Source: Sialis fuliginosa (lineage: Eukaryota; Arthropoda; Insecta; Megaloptera; Sialidae). From it: a DNA stretch of 64,000 nucleotides. The stretch is from assembly GCA_961205875.1 (NCBI GenBank), contig OY540822.1:5334501-5398500 (forward strand), in the 5' to 3' direction. The notes below the pieces were generated by a model that searched no databases, was not told the DNA's origin, and saw nothing but the letters and a program-made list of their open reading frames with translations. Below, one piece after another: positions 1 to 10,124 of the stretch; the stretch's first letter is position 1; each line of letters begins with the position of its first letter. The position numbers were made by a program, and so were the translations under genes.

Positions 1-309
1 TTAAATCACTAATTACGTTAAACACTTGAAATAACACTTGTAGTCACCAATCAACATTAAACTAACATGCACTACAATACTATAAGCAAATTAACTACAA
101 ACTAAAATACTAAATGCACTAAATATTGATATAAATATATACAGAGCTCGTGAGGTGTGTACGTCATGCCGTACGCAAGTGGAAAGAATACTCAAAGATG
201 GCCGTATAGACGCTAAACCGAAAGGAAGGCCAACACGCATGCGCGCCGATACAACCAAACAAAAAATGTAACTAAATACAGAAATGCCAACATCGGCTGA
301 AACAGTATT
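1..309. other. AT-rich stretch, no gene recognised
   Basis: No open frame or repeat here is strong enough to name. Around 150-245 the base composition is more balanced and a short basic reading frame can be seen, perhaps a small transposon remnant, but it matches nothing I recognise. Confidence 0.4.
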
Positions 310-480
310 TATATTGGGATTGTAAGGTCAAATAAATTTTTTTTTATAATTGAAGTAGAAGCATAAAAATTAGCGCTTTATTATTTTTTTCGGAATATTA
401 TTAACATCATTCCATCTTCAGTGCACACATCATTAGTAATTACATATAATTTACAGCTAAAAATTAACAATTTAATATAA
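310..480 (-). repeat. Penelope-type terminal repeat, copy A, with degenerate hammerhead core
   Basis: This stretch is alignable with 15936-16290. Shared blocks include ATTGGGATT..AAGGTCA, GCATAAAA.T.AGCGCTTT, TTTTTTCGGAAT and ATTCCATCTTCAGTGCA. Read on the minus strand it has CTGAAGA (415-421), a GGAAT/ATTCC stem (392-396 with 409-413) and CGAAA (388-391 complement). That is the hammerhead layout with one substitution in the CUGAUGA core. Penelope-like elements are known to carry such ribozymes near their ends, so I infer a Penelope terminal region. It also provides the uninterrupted counterpart of the copy B site. Confidence 0.55.
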
Positions 481-745
481 TTGAATGTTGAAAAAACTAT
501 TATCTATTTAACTTACATGGTAAAAGTAGAGTACATGTAAAACTATCTACATATTGGAAAGTGCATTTTGGAAATAATAGTAAGTTTTAATCAATTTTAT
601 GCTATAAATTTGATAAAACTACTAAAAACTAGTGCTAAAGTGTTAATTATGATAAAATCTATTATTAGTGTTACGTATTTGTTAATAAAAAAATATATTA
701 AATAACAAGTGGCATGTGCTTCTGTGCTAACAAGTAGTTGTCAAG

Positions 746-1729
746 ATGACAAGTCGAGGTATAGAATGCATGAAATGTTCAAATTCAGTAGGCAGATACG
801 ATGATAGTATTGATTGTTCTGTTTGTCTCAATAAATTCCACATTCAATGTGAAGAAATAAATATAAATGAATATCGTCAGTTAATAGATAGCAAATCAAT
901 AAAAACTTGGAAATGTAGTAACTGCTCACAACAAAATGAAATTAATGATTTAAATAAAAATAAAAACAATGAAAACGTTCCGTCATCATCTGAGATGTGC
1001 AATTTACCTAAATACATGTTGTTAGAAAATGAAAATAAATATTTGAAAAATGAAATAACTTTGCTACGTAAGCTAATAAGTGAGATGGATGATAAATTCG
1101 TTCTACTCAATGAAAAATTAGAACGTCAAGAGGAAGAATTAAATAATTTGAAAACTACAGTCAATAAACCAAACAAAAAACATGATAAAAAATCAAACAA
1201 TAAAACTCCAAATATTCCCGAAAACATTCAACCTAATAATCCAAATAGCGACATAAAAACCCCTAAGCTAGGCAACCAGACCTACGCCAGTGTACTAAAT
1301 TCAAATAACAACAAGAAAGATAATGATAAAAACCACATGAACGAAGAGATAAAGGATAATCACATCTCAGATAATGATGATTTCACTGAAGTTAAACCAA
1401 AAAAAAGGAGACAAAAATCAAATACGATTTTTGGTACTGGTAACACTGAAGAAAATTCTGTTTTTGAAGCAGCACCCAAACGTACTTGGCTGTTTCTAGG
1501 AAGGATATTGCCCAATGTCCAAGAAGAACATATTAAAAAATACATACAGAATAAATGTGAAAATACTAATTTAAATATTATATGCGAAGAAATTAAAATC
1601 AGAGGAGAAAACAAAACCTTTAAAATTGGAGTTGATTCTATACATGAAGAAAAACTATACGATCCGAATTTTTGGCCTTCGCGTGTTGCAATACGACGTT
1701 TCAACTTCAAAAATAATTTTTTTTCGTGA
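746..1729 (+). CDS. Non-LTR retrotransposon ORF1 protein with PHD-type zinc finger
   Basis: The product is a 327-residue RNA/DNA-binding accessory protein of the downstream ORF2, expected to act in the ribonucleoprotein particle. The N terminus has a C4HC3 finger (C8, C11, C24, C27, H32, C35, C57, C60). A leucine- and glutamate-rich coiled coil follows at about 90-140, then a lysine/asparagine-rich low-complexity linker. A C-terminal globular block contains KRTWLFLGRI and ends in WPSRVAIRRFNF, a motif seen in many insect ORF1 proteins. PHD-type fingers in ORF1 are known from CR1-like elements. Its stop codon (1727-1729) lies about 17 bases before the first ATG of ORF2, so reinitiation is a plausible expression mode. 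No break is seen. Confidence 0.85.
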   Translation: MTSRGIECMKCSNSVGRYDDSIDCSVCLNKFHIQCEEININEYRQLIDSKSIKTWKCSNCSQQNEINDLNKNKNNENVPSSSEMCNLPKYMLLENENKYLKNEITLLRKLISEMDDKFVLLNEKLERQEEELNNLKTTVNKPNKKHDKKSNNKTPNIPENIQPNNPNSDIKTPKLGNQTYASVLNSNNNKKDNDKNHMNEEIKDNHISDNDDFTEVKPKKRRQKSNTIFGTGNTEENSVFEAAPKRTWLFLGRILPNVQEEHIKKYIQNKCENTNLNIICEEIKIRGENKTFKIGVDSIHEEKLYDPNFWPSRVAIRRFNFKNNFFS

Positions 1730-1746
1730 ACAAAAGTGGGAAAACA

Positions 1747-4647
1747 ATGCATAACACATCAAGAACAATAACAGATACAAGTGAAAAAAGTAAAGTAAAC
1801 TTCAACTTTAATATACTACACTTAAACATTCAAGGTTTAAGATATAAAACACCGTCTATTGAAATATTTCTTGAACAACTTGAACTTGAAGCTGACATCT
1901 TATGCCTATCCGAACATTGGTTACGTAGTGAAGAAATCATTTTCACACATCTTGAGGGTTACAACCTATCATTTAGCCTATGTCGCAGTAGAAAGCTAAG
2001 AGGGGGAGTATGCATCTTCACCAAAAATAAATACGTAGCAATTCCATTACAGTTAACCGAATGCCAGGAGCAAGATTTCGAGTGTTGTGCACTAAAAATA
2101 TCTGAATTAAAAGTTATAATTTTGTGTGTTTATAGATCACCGCTCGGTGACTTAAACAACTTCTTCGAATTATTTTACCAGTGTATTGACTACTTATATA
2201 AACAAGAACCGCTTTTTAAATATATTATTTGTGGAGATTTTAATATTAATATTATGCAAACAAATAATACAGTTTCTACTCTTCAACAGATTCTCTTATC
2301 CTTTAATTTAAACATAGTACTGAACACTCCAACACGATCTACTCATAACTCTGCTACGTGCATCGACAATTTTTTTACTAATTTCAATAACTACCGCTTC
2401 GATATCATTGAAAACAATTTTTCAGACCACACTTGCCAATCTCTTCACTTATATATCAATACTGATACGAAGTACGACAAACAAATAATTTATAAAAGAA
2501 TTTTCTCCGAAGAAAATATATCATATTTCTCATGGCTTTTGTCAAACGAGCATTGGGGTACTGTATATACTAGTCAAACGACTAACAAATCTTACAATGA
2601 ATTTTATGACACCTTTTCTTATTATTTTGAGCTGTGCTTTCCTAAACGCAGATTAATTTTAAATACGTCTAAAAACGATAAAACCTGGATCAATGCAGAA
2701 ATAAAATTATTGCCCTCACACAAAAAAGACATTTATTATCTTATTAAAGACCTTCGAAATTTAAATTTTGATGTAACAAATATTACATGTTATTATAAAA
2801 AAATATGTAATACAATGAAAATACTAGTAAAAAATTCTAAAAAACATTATTACAATAATATTATACTTTCGTCAGATAATAAAACAAAATCCACTTGGGG
2901 AATTGTTAATAAAATTACAAATAAAACTCAAAATGATAGGAAGGGAAGTGGAAAATTACTTTCCTTAAACGACGAGTTCAACAATCATATCTCAGATCCA
3001 AATGAAATCGTTAATACTTTTAACAATTTTTTCTGTGATATCACAAAAAATCTAAACCTAAAAGATCCAGTTTTTAATTCTAGTCATATAGAACCTATAG
3101 CTAAAACAATTTTCTGTAGTGCTAGTGAAATATATAATATTAGTTTAAGCTTAAAAAATAAAAAGAGCTGTGGTTGGGACAATGTACCTTCAACACTAAT
3201 AAAATCTTGTGCCTACCTAATATCTGAACCTCTTAGTCACATAGCAAACAACATGTTTTTAGAGGGGACTTTTCCAGAAATTTTAAAAAAAGCAATTGTA
3301 AAACCTGTCTTTAAAAAGGGCAATGAATCATTGATTACCAACTATAGACCTATTTCTATTCTCTCAACATTTTCAAAAATTTTAGAAAAGATAATAAACC
3401 ACCGTTTAATAGAATTTTTATTAACTTTTAATGTCATTTCACAAAACCAATATGGATTTGTTAAAGGTCGATCAATAAATCAAGCTATTTTCAAAGCGAT
3501 CGATGAAATCTTAGACGCTATAAATAATAATGAGTATACAGCTGCAGCTTTCATAGATTTAGGTAAAGCCTTCGATAGTGTTGACAAGAACCTACTGTCT
3601 TATAAAATTAATAATCTAGGAATAAGAGGTAAAGCCCAAGAACTGATCCTATCCTACATGTCGAACCGTCTTCAATGCGTTTCTATCAAACGATATGAAA
3701 AAAATTTCGAAACTGAATATACCTCTGTCTATAAAGAAATTATCAAAGGCGTCCCCCAAGGATCAATTCTTGGGCCTACACTCTTCCTATTATACATAAA
3801 CGATCTTCCAAATATAATTCAAGAAAAAATGATTCTTTTTGCTGACGACACGTCAATTTTTTTTCGAGACCCAAATAAGGAAATGCTACTAAAAAATATA
3901 AGTACCTCCTTTCAACGTGTTATAACATGGTTTAACAGCAACAGCCTCAAAATCAATACGAATAAAACACAACTTATTTGTTTTAAAAATATTAACACTG
4001 ACCTTGTCAGTATTGCGGATAATGACCAAATTCCAGTCACTGAAGAGATTAAATTTTTGGGTCTGATTATTGATAGAAACCTGTCTTGGGTCTCTCACAT
4101 AAACCACATTATAAAAACAATATCAAAATTTAGCTACGCATTAAGAGTTCTGAGAGACATGGTTTCTCAAAATGTCTTGATACAGGTGTATTATGCTCAT
4201 ATACAGGCTATAATTACCTATGGAATTATCTTTTGGGGTCATTCCTCAAACGTAGTCAATATACTCAAACTGCAAAAGAGATGTCTAAGAACCATTACGG
4301 GTGCTGAACCACGTGAGCATTGTAGACCTCTCTTCAAAAATCTAAATATTTTAACAGTTGTAGACCTTCATATATTGGAGTGTTCAGTATTTGTTAAAAA
4401 CAATCCAGAATTCTTCAAAATTTATTTTCCTGACCATAACCATGATACAAGGAACAAACAAGATATGGTAATAAAACAAACAAAAAAATCAATAGTTTAT
4501 AAAAATGTTATTAATAACTGTATCAAAATATTTAATAAAATACCGAAATACATAAAAGATCAACCCCCAAAGAAATTTAAAATATATTTAAAACGACACT
4601 TAATAAACAAATGTCATTATAGTGTCAATGAATTCTTTGAAGAGTAG
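1747..4647 (+). CDS. Non-LTR retrotransposon ORF2: AP-type endonuclease and reverse transcriptase
   Basis: The frame is open from 1726, but the first ATG is at 1747 and is used here, giving 966 residues. The N-terminal endonuclease shows HLNIQG (about residue 26), SEHWL (about 55), GDFNI (about 162) and SDHT (about 225). The RT follows with NYRPISIL, AAFIDLGKAFDSVD, GVPQGSILGPTLF and the catalytic FADD near residue 700, then a thumb/C-terminal part with YGIIFWG. No RNase H is seen after the RT, as expected for CR1-like clades. The protein would nick target DNA and prime reverse transcription of its own transcript there. The frame is intact with catalytic motifs present, so this copy may be competent. 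Confidence 0.93.
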   Translation: MHNTSRTITDTSEKSKVNFNFNILHLNIQGLRYKTPSIEIFLEQLELEADILCLSEHWLRSEEIIFTHLEGYNLSFSLCRSRKLRGGVCIFTKNKYVAIPLQLTECQEQDFECCALKISELKVIILCVYRSPLGDLNNFFELFYQCIDYLYKQEPLFKYIICGDFNINIMQTNNTVSTLQQILLSFNLNIVLNTPTRSTHNSATCIDNFFTNFNNYRFDIIENNFSDHTCQSLHLYINTDTKYDKQIIYKRIFSEENISYFSWLLSNEHWGTVYTSQTTNKSYNEFYDTFSYYFELCFPKRRLILNTSKNDKTWINAEIKLLPSHKKDIYYLIKDLRNLNFDVTNITCYYKKICNTMKILVKNSKKHYYNNIILSSDNKTKSTWGIVNKITNKTQNDRKGSGKLLSLNDEFNNHISDPNEIVNTFNNFFCDITKNLNLKDPVFNSSHIEPIAKTIFCSASEIYNISLSLKNKKSCGWDNVPSTLIKSCAYLISEPLSHIANNMFLEGTFPEILKKAIVKPVFKKGNESLITNYRPISILSTFSKILEKIINHRLIEFLLTFNVISQNQYGFVKGRSINQAIFKAIDEILDAINNNEYTAAAFIDLGKAFDSVDKNLLSYKINNLGIRGKAQELILSYMSNRLQCVSIKRYEKNFETEYTSVYKEIIKGVPQGSILGPTLFLLYINDLPNIIQEKMILFADDTSIFFRDPNKEMLLKNISTSFQRVITWFNSNSLKINTNKTQLICFKNINTDLVSIADNDQIPVTEEIKFLGLIIDRNLSWVSHINHIIKTISKFSYALRVLRDMVSQNVLIQVYYAHIQAIITYGIIFWGHSSNVVNILKLQKRCLRTITGAEPREHCRPLFKNLNILTVVDLHILECSVFVKNNPEFFKIYFPDHNHDTRNKQDMVIKQTKKSIVYKNVINNCIKIFNKIPKYIKDQPPKKFKIYLKRHLINKCHYSVNEFFEE

Positions 4648-4838
4648 AAATTCTACATGTATTATGTGCATTTGTGTTTTATGTCTATGTTATGTTTATA
4701 TATTAGCTACTCAGTCATGAATTTTTTCTTTCTTTTTACTTTGTTTAAAATTATTTATTATGAATTTACATTTACTTTCAATTTGTAATTTCTTTGCTGA
4801 CGTTTTTCTATGTACTATGTACCTTTTGAAATAAACAT

Positions 4839-4839
<1 letters not shown>

Positions 4840-4869
<30 letters not shown>
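4840..4869 (+). repeat. (ATT)n tail of the non-LTR element
   Basis: About ten ATT units follow the AATAAA signal at 4830-4835. A microsatellite tail instead of poly(A) marks the 3' end of the element. Confidence 0.8.
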
Positions 4870-4871
<2 letters not shown>

Positions 4872-6787
4872 CACATTTATTGCACAAATTAGATAATATG
4901 ACTAGGTACATTTTTGTATTTGTTGTATACATATTAAAAATATTAAAATTTCTTGATCATTATTTAGTTATTATTTAAAATATTAAAACTTTTTTAACAA
5001 AACAACATGTTGGTATATAAGATGATTTAAGATAATACGAGAAGAAAAAATAATATATGTTAGAAAATTAAAAAGAATTTGTTGTTACATTTTTAGATTA
5101 TTGTAAAGTACATACATGTTATTATAAAATATAACTATATATTTAAAAACATAGAAACGAAAAAATCTAATAATATAGGAATATTATAGTGACATAACTA
5201 TAAAGTTGGTAGTTTTGGAAACATATGTTGTAGGAATATTCAAGTAATATGGAACTGTCAACTTTAAGCATTACTTAACCTAAAAAATTCTTTGAATTAA
5301 CCTTAAGTTATAATATTTATCATGACAAAGTCAACACGAAAAACAAAATCTTTTTATAATTTTTAAATAAATGTAAATAGATGAGAACATTACATGTTAA
5401 ACAAAAGGATTAGGCCAAAAATGAGAATAATAAAACATTTTAAAAAGAAAAAGAGGAAAAAGAAAACAAAAATGGAAAGATATAAACATCAAAGACATCC
5501 ATGTATAAAGATGGCTATAATATATTACAATAAAATTGTTTGAGGTGATCAATATTGGTACGAGTATTAATATTAATAAGTGTTAATTATAATAATTAAT
5601 ATATATATATATTTTTTATCATTATATTTATTATAAGAAATTTATGATTACTTTTATATTAGTTTATTAAATATTAAGGTATTGTATGTTCAAATAAAAG
5701 GGAATTTGGATTAAGTCCACCGTCATCGTCGTAATATTCAATTCTTGATATTATTATTAATTGGGAAACTATCCTGCATAGTTTGTAAGTGGGCACAGTC
5801 AAGTGCCAAAAAGAGAAACAACGCCTGTGTTGTAAAATAGTATTCAGACCTGTAAAATAACCTGAAGTAAAAAAAAGAAAGATTATATTGGAAGGAATGT
5901 TCGTCAAAGGTTACATTTTATCCCCGTTAAATATACATTACATACATAAAAGACAATATACTGCATTTATCCTCTCTGTATCCTGTGAAGTCCCTAAAAT
6001 ATTTTAAAGATTAAATTTTAATTAGTGAAGCTGTATTGATTTTCTTCTATAACCAATCCATAATCTTCTGGTTTCAGTTGTGTAGGGCATTTTAAATTTG
6101 CGTTTCACCATATGCTTGCGATGTACTGAGTCCGTAAAAGTTGCTGTTTTAATTCTGATTCACAGGGCGGTAAATTTGATGCATCATAATCTACGTATGT
6201 CATGTCAAAAGGTTCATTTTTATTTTTTACAGTATACAGGGTTACTGGTAATTCGATACATTTCTTGTAAGGCGTAATAGTAGAGATAACAAGTAACCGT
6301 TTGAACCCAATATTGCCTTATACAAATGTTAACCGTTACTGAGATTTTTAGAATTTTTCAAAAATATCCCAAATTTCAACTTTAAACTCATTTTTTTTTT
6401 AATACACAATGTTTTTTTTTAATTTTACTTCTGATACTCAGACAATATGCCGATACTTTGTTAGATACAACAAAACTAATACAATTTACTTAAATTTCGA
6501 CTTAGTTTTTTTTTATTTAAAATGCAAATTCTCCAAAACAATCACTAACTAATTTAATATACAAAGTCTTTTAAAAACTGCCTTATCTTTCTAGCTATCC
6601 AATGAGATACAAATGTTATTTAAAAAAATCTCTACTTAGGAGGAATGAGTCTCAGAAACGAAACAGATCGCAAATCGTTAAAATAGCACGTGGGGATTAT
6701 TTACACAAACGTGTTGATTTTAACAAAATAAAACAAACATCTGGTTTGAAAAAAATAACTTATTATTTTTACAAATCCTGCTCAATT
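4870..6787. other. AT-rich intergenic DNA, no gene recognised
   Basis: About 1.9 kb of strongly AT-rich sequence holds only short open frames. The frame at 5674-5907 (minus) has no motif I recognise, and the one at 6602-6790 (plus) is a basic peptide in low-complexity DNA. No terminal repeats or RNA genes were seen. Confidence 0.55.
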
Positions 6788-7250
6788 TGATAATCTATTT
6801 CTAATGCAGGCTCTACATCTACGCCATACTTCAGTTTTGGTTTGCTGCATCGATTTTTCGCTGCCTTAAGACTTCTTGCGATAATACAGGTCCTCTTAAA
6901 TTGTCGTATACTAAGGACTTCATGTGCCCCCAGACGTGGAAATCCACCGGTGTTAAGTCTGGGCACCTTACCGGCCATGGAATCGGACCTCCTCTGCCAA
7001 TCCATCGATTTGGAAAATGTTCGTCCAGCCACTGACGCACGGATCTCTGGTAATGCACTGGACATCCATCGTGATAATAAATCATATGTTCTCTGGTATA
7101 CAGCGGGACGTCCTCCAGCAAGAAAAACAATTCCTCCCGTTGAAAAACACTGTAAGTTTCACCGTTTAAACTATTTGACAAAAAGTGCGGTCCGATAAGA
7201 CAGTCATTAACTATGCCCATCCACACATCCAATGAAAATAGCCTCTGATA
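6788..7250 (-). pseudogene. Tc1/mariner-superfamily transposase, C-terminal fragment
   Basis: The frame from 7232 to 6831 encodes the last part of a DDE transposase: a DVWMGIVNDCLIGPHFL core, HDG at the second catalytic aspartate, SVRQWLDEHFPNRWIGR, and PDLTPVDF at the third position. About 41 residues separate the aspartates of HDG and VDF, a longer spacing than the 34 of classical mariner. The C-terminal tail (WRRCRACIR-like, about 6790-6830) is in another frame, so the end is frameshifted. The N-terminal half is absent and no inverted repeats are seen. This is a dead fragment. Confidence 0.8.
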
Positions 7251-7303
7251 CTATAAATTCATATCAACATATGAATTTTTTAGCTTCATTGACATTTTCA
7301 GCT

Positions 7304-7918
7304 TTAATTCTGTAAATTTTGCAAATAAATTGTTCTATACTTGAATATTTCGGTACTACGTCCAGTTATATGAGCAGTTGCAATGTCTGTTAAGACTTTT
7401 TGATAAGTTGGTGTATTCTTCAAGATTTCAAAAGGCCTTTTTTGCTCGTTTAAAAAATGAAGGATTACAATGGCAACCTGTGACTGCATGGAATCTCGGT
7501 AGACTTGATGATAATGATGATCCCAACTATTTATACAATTCAGATATGCTAATATGTCTTTTCTTGTTCCCGATGCCGTATTCTATAAAAACTTGCAATG
7601 ACGAGCTCGACAAATGGTCCATGTTTCCTAGCATTATTATTAATATATCGGTGTCTGATGATTTGATCAAAATATTTGAATCTTGATCATTTTCAATTTG
7701 ACAAATGTGATAGACAATTTTTGTATCAGCTTCTTCATGGTCTAGGTCTACATAATTATGGCAATGTAAATAGTTTAAGTGTATTTCTGCATTTCCAATA
7801 AAAGACACTTCATTTGAGCTCCAATGTTGGATTAAAAAGTCTACAAAAGCTTCTTTAAAAGAAATATTTTTCAATTCTTTTCCAAAATCGACTGGCCTTA
7901 TTTGTTCTGGGCCAATAA
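7304..7918 (-). pseudogene. Transposon-associated PIN-like protein fragment
   Basis: The minus strand reads GPEQIRPVDFGKEL, then FKEAFVDFLIQHW, HEEADTKIV (about 7740), IKSSDTDILII (about 7650), an in-frame stop at 7527, LPRFHAVTGC (about 7490) and, after a frameshift, KRPFEILKN. The order HEEADT, SSDTD, LHAFTGCD, RPFE is that of a repeated family of uncharacterised invertebrate proteins. The acidic motifs resemble the PIN/FEN nuclease active site, which is my inference. One stop and at least one frameshift make it a relic. It probably derives from a DNA transposon, but no ends are visible. Confidence 0.55.
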
Positions 7919-8199
7919 TTATAATAATTAATAATTCTCCTTTCTTGACGTCGTTGACGTTTGTAATCTTTTATTGATGGAGAGTAATTTTGATGGAATA
8001 TAATGTCAATTCACGATGCTTTCGTAGCTCTGATAGTTAATAATATTTTTATTTTTTTTGATACATATATTTTCAAACGTAAGCGAAATAATAAATTTTT
8101 TTTTTGAAAACAACGGCCTTCAGAATGATTCTTCGAAACGAACAGTGGAACAATCTAATGTGTTGTACAGTTTATGCAAGAGTTGAAAATTTTCATCTC

Positions 8200-8690
8200 A
8201 TTCATTAACGTTTTCGCAAGTTCTTAGTTCTTCTATTTTTGTAGGGTCAATTAAATGAACAAATTTTGACAATGTGAAAATGTTTTTCGACGCCAGTGGT
8301 TCTAAAACACACGCGCTAGACTGGGTAACTCCCTCGCTTGTTCGAGCAGCAATAGCCGGGTGTCTTTTCTTAAAACATCTTACCTATCCAGTACCAGGGT
8401 AATTGTCTTTAAAACTATTTGGTCTTGGATTATCTTGTACACTGCTTTGTAGGTCTTCCTTTTTTAAAGAAAATCCTTTCTTCGCCAACAGAATAATCCA
8501 ATTTTCTAGAGTCTCCTTTTCTTTAGTAGTTAAAATAGGCGGTGGTCCAAATGAAGCTCTGTGTCCAGGATTTTTCATTTTGAAATGCAATGTTGATTTT
8601 GGTATTCCATATTTTCTAGTTATTTCTCGCAACTTTCCTATATTATACTGCCACGTCACCACCCACGTACGTCTGCCTGTACTGCTCGGC
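8200..8690 (-). pseudogene. Pogo-like transposase, N-terminal DNA-binding fragment
   Basis: The minus strand encodes a pipsqueak-type helix-turn-helix (ITRKYGIPKSTLHFKMKNPG), then GPPPILTTKEKETLENWI, FSLKKEDL, NSFKDNYPG and, after a stop near 8384, CFKKRHPAIAARTSEGVTQ, the start of the CENP-B type HTH. This is the standard N-terminal order of pogo/Tigger relatives. The DDE half is missing here, but the fragment at 27109-28345 has the middle and end of a protein of the same kind. The upstream end is cut by the repeat starting at 8700. Confidence 0.8.
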
Positions 8691-8699
8691 CAATACAAT

Positions 8700-9048
8700 C
8701 AAAATAATTGACGTACGTAGGGCGTCGCATTAAGAAAATGAAGAAATATATATACAAACAAACTTTAATAATAACATAAAAGAGTGGTTGAGATTCTGAG
8801 GAACAGATCTCTGCTACCAGCAAGGGTAAAATATTAAGGGCCCCCTTAGCATAGCCCAATATAAGAATGTAAAATAATTAATAAAGAAAATAAATAAATA
8901 ATACGTTACGTGAACTGAATTACACTATCAGGGGTCGAAACGAGTTCAGTGTTCAAAAATACTGATTTTACTGACACAGAAATCTAAAAATACTGACTTT
9001 TACTGACTATCTGAACCGAGTTAAAAATATAGGTGTTATGTATTAAAA
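8700..9048. repeat. Direct repeat R, first copy (includes hAT left end)
   Basis: The stretch is nearly identical to 9568-9914; the only clear difference is a 2-base indel near 8956/9822. It contains 229 bases of flanking DNA, then a hAT left terminus (CAGGGGTCGAAAC at 8929-8941) preceded by CACTAT. The rest of the hAT is attached only to the second copy, so this copy arose by duplication after the hAT had inserted. Confidence 0.9.
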
Positions 9049-9053
9049 AAAAA

Positions 9054-9572
9054 AACCGCTTTTTAAATATATTATTTGTGGAGATTTTAATATTAATATT
9101 ATGCAAACAAATAATACAGTTTCTACTCTTCAACAGATTCTCTTATCCTTTAATTTAAACATAGTACTGAACACTCCAACACGATTTACTCATAACTCTG
9201 CTACGTGCATCGACAATTTTTTTACTAATTTCAATAACTACCGCTTCGATATCATTGAAAACAATTTTTCAGACCACACTTGCCAATCTCTTCACTTATA
9301 TATCAATACTGATACGAAGTACGACAAACAAATAATTTATAAAAGAATTTTCTCCGAAGAAAATATATCATATTTCTCATGGCTTTTGTCAAACGAGCAT
9401 TGGGGTACTGTATATACTAGTCAAACGACTAACAAATCTTACAATGAATTTTATGACACCTTTTCTTATTATTTTGAGCTGTGCTTTCCTAAACGCAGAT
9501 TAATTTTAAATACGTCTAAAAACGATAAAACCTGGATCAATGCAGAAATAAAATTATTGCCCTCACACAAAA
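9054..9572 (+). pseudogene. 519-bp copy of CR1 ORF2 endonuclease region
   Basis: The segment aligns without gaps to 2207-2725 of the CR1-like element upstream. I see one difference (C at 2339, T at 9186, giving Ser to Phe). It encodes the middle and end of the endonuclease (from CGDFNI to WINAEIKLLPSHK) and nothing else. It has neither the 3' end nor the ATT tail expected of a retrotransposed copy. It lies exactly between the two R repeats, with short homologies at both joins (CAAAA on the right, A-run plus CCGC on the left). Confidence 0.9.
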
Positions 9573-9914
9573 TAATTGACGTACGTAGGGCGTCGCATTA
9601 AGAAAATGAAGAAATATATATACAAACAAACTTTAATAATAACATAAAAGAGTGGTTGAGATTCTGAGGAACAGATCTCTGCTACCAGCAAGGGTAAAAT
9701 ATTAAGGGCCCCCTTAGCATAGCCCAATATAAGAATGTAAAATAATTAATAAAGAAAATAAATAAATAATACGTTACGTGAACTGAATTACACTATCAGG
9801 GGTCGAAACGAGTTGTGTTCAAAAATACTGATTTTACTGACACAGAAATCTAAAAATACTGACTTTTACTGACTATCTGAACCGAGTTAAAAATATAGGT
9901 GTTATGTATTAAAA
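9568..9914. repeat. Direct repeat R, second copy (original hAT left junction)
   Basis: This copy matches 8700-9048. It is continuous on its right with the hAT element, so it is the parental copy. The hAT terminus starts at 9797 and is preceded by CACTAT (9791-9796). Confidence 0.9.
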
Positions 9915-10124
9915 TTTTTTTTTAAAAATTATATATTATATATTATTGGCCTCCGCCATACCCATAACCAACCCTTACCACCTTTTTATTGTGTTCATAA
10001 TAAAAGTAACCAACATTACAGTTAAATTTTATTGGTCAAAAAGCAAAAAAAAAAATCTCAAGTCATAGACAATCATACAAATAGAGTACAAAGTATATAA
10101 TAAGTAAGAATAAAAAAATAGAAA

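Larger units (their letters stand above)
746..4869 (+). mobile_element. CR1-like non-LTR retrotransposon (no RNase H), near complete
   Basis: Two adjacent open frames (PHD-finger ORF1, endonuclease/RT ORF2) are followed by a short 3' UTR with AATAAA at 4830-4835 and an ATT-repeat tail to about 4869. Absence of LTRs, RNase H and poly(A), together with the microsatellite tail, fits the CR1/Jockey-type group. The 5' boundary is not visible; it lies somewhere upstream of 746. Both ORFs are uninterrupted, so the copy looks young. A 519-bp piece of it recurs at 9054-9572. Confidence 0.85.

Noticed and set aside
1726..1746. GTG at 1726 as ORF2 start overlapping the ORF1 stop
   Set aside because: A eukaryotic gene would not be expected to start at GTG; the first ATG at 1747 is adequate, and the endonuclease motifs begin later.
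4840..4869. ATT microsatellite as an independent repeat locus
   Set aside because: Its position right after AATAAA and the ORF2 3' UTR identifies it as the retrotransposon tail.
5674..5907. 77-residue minus-strand frame
   Set aside because: Isolated, AT-rich, no motif, no neighbouring gene or repeat to support it.
6602..6790. 62-residue basic plus-strand frame
   Set aside because: Low-complexity lysine/serine composition and no family features.
9791..9798. 8-bp target duplication for the hAT element
   Set aside because: Only CACTAT matches on both sides; the extended bases differ (TACACTAT against CACTATTG).
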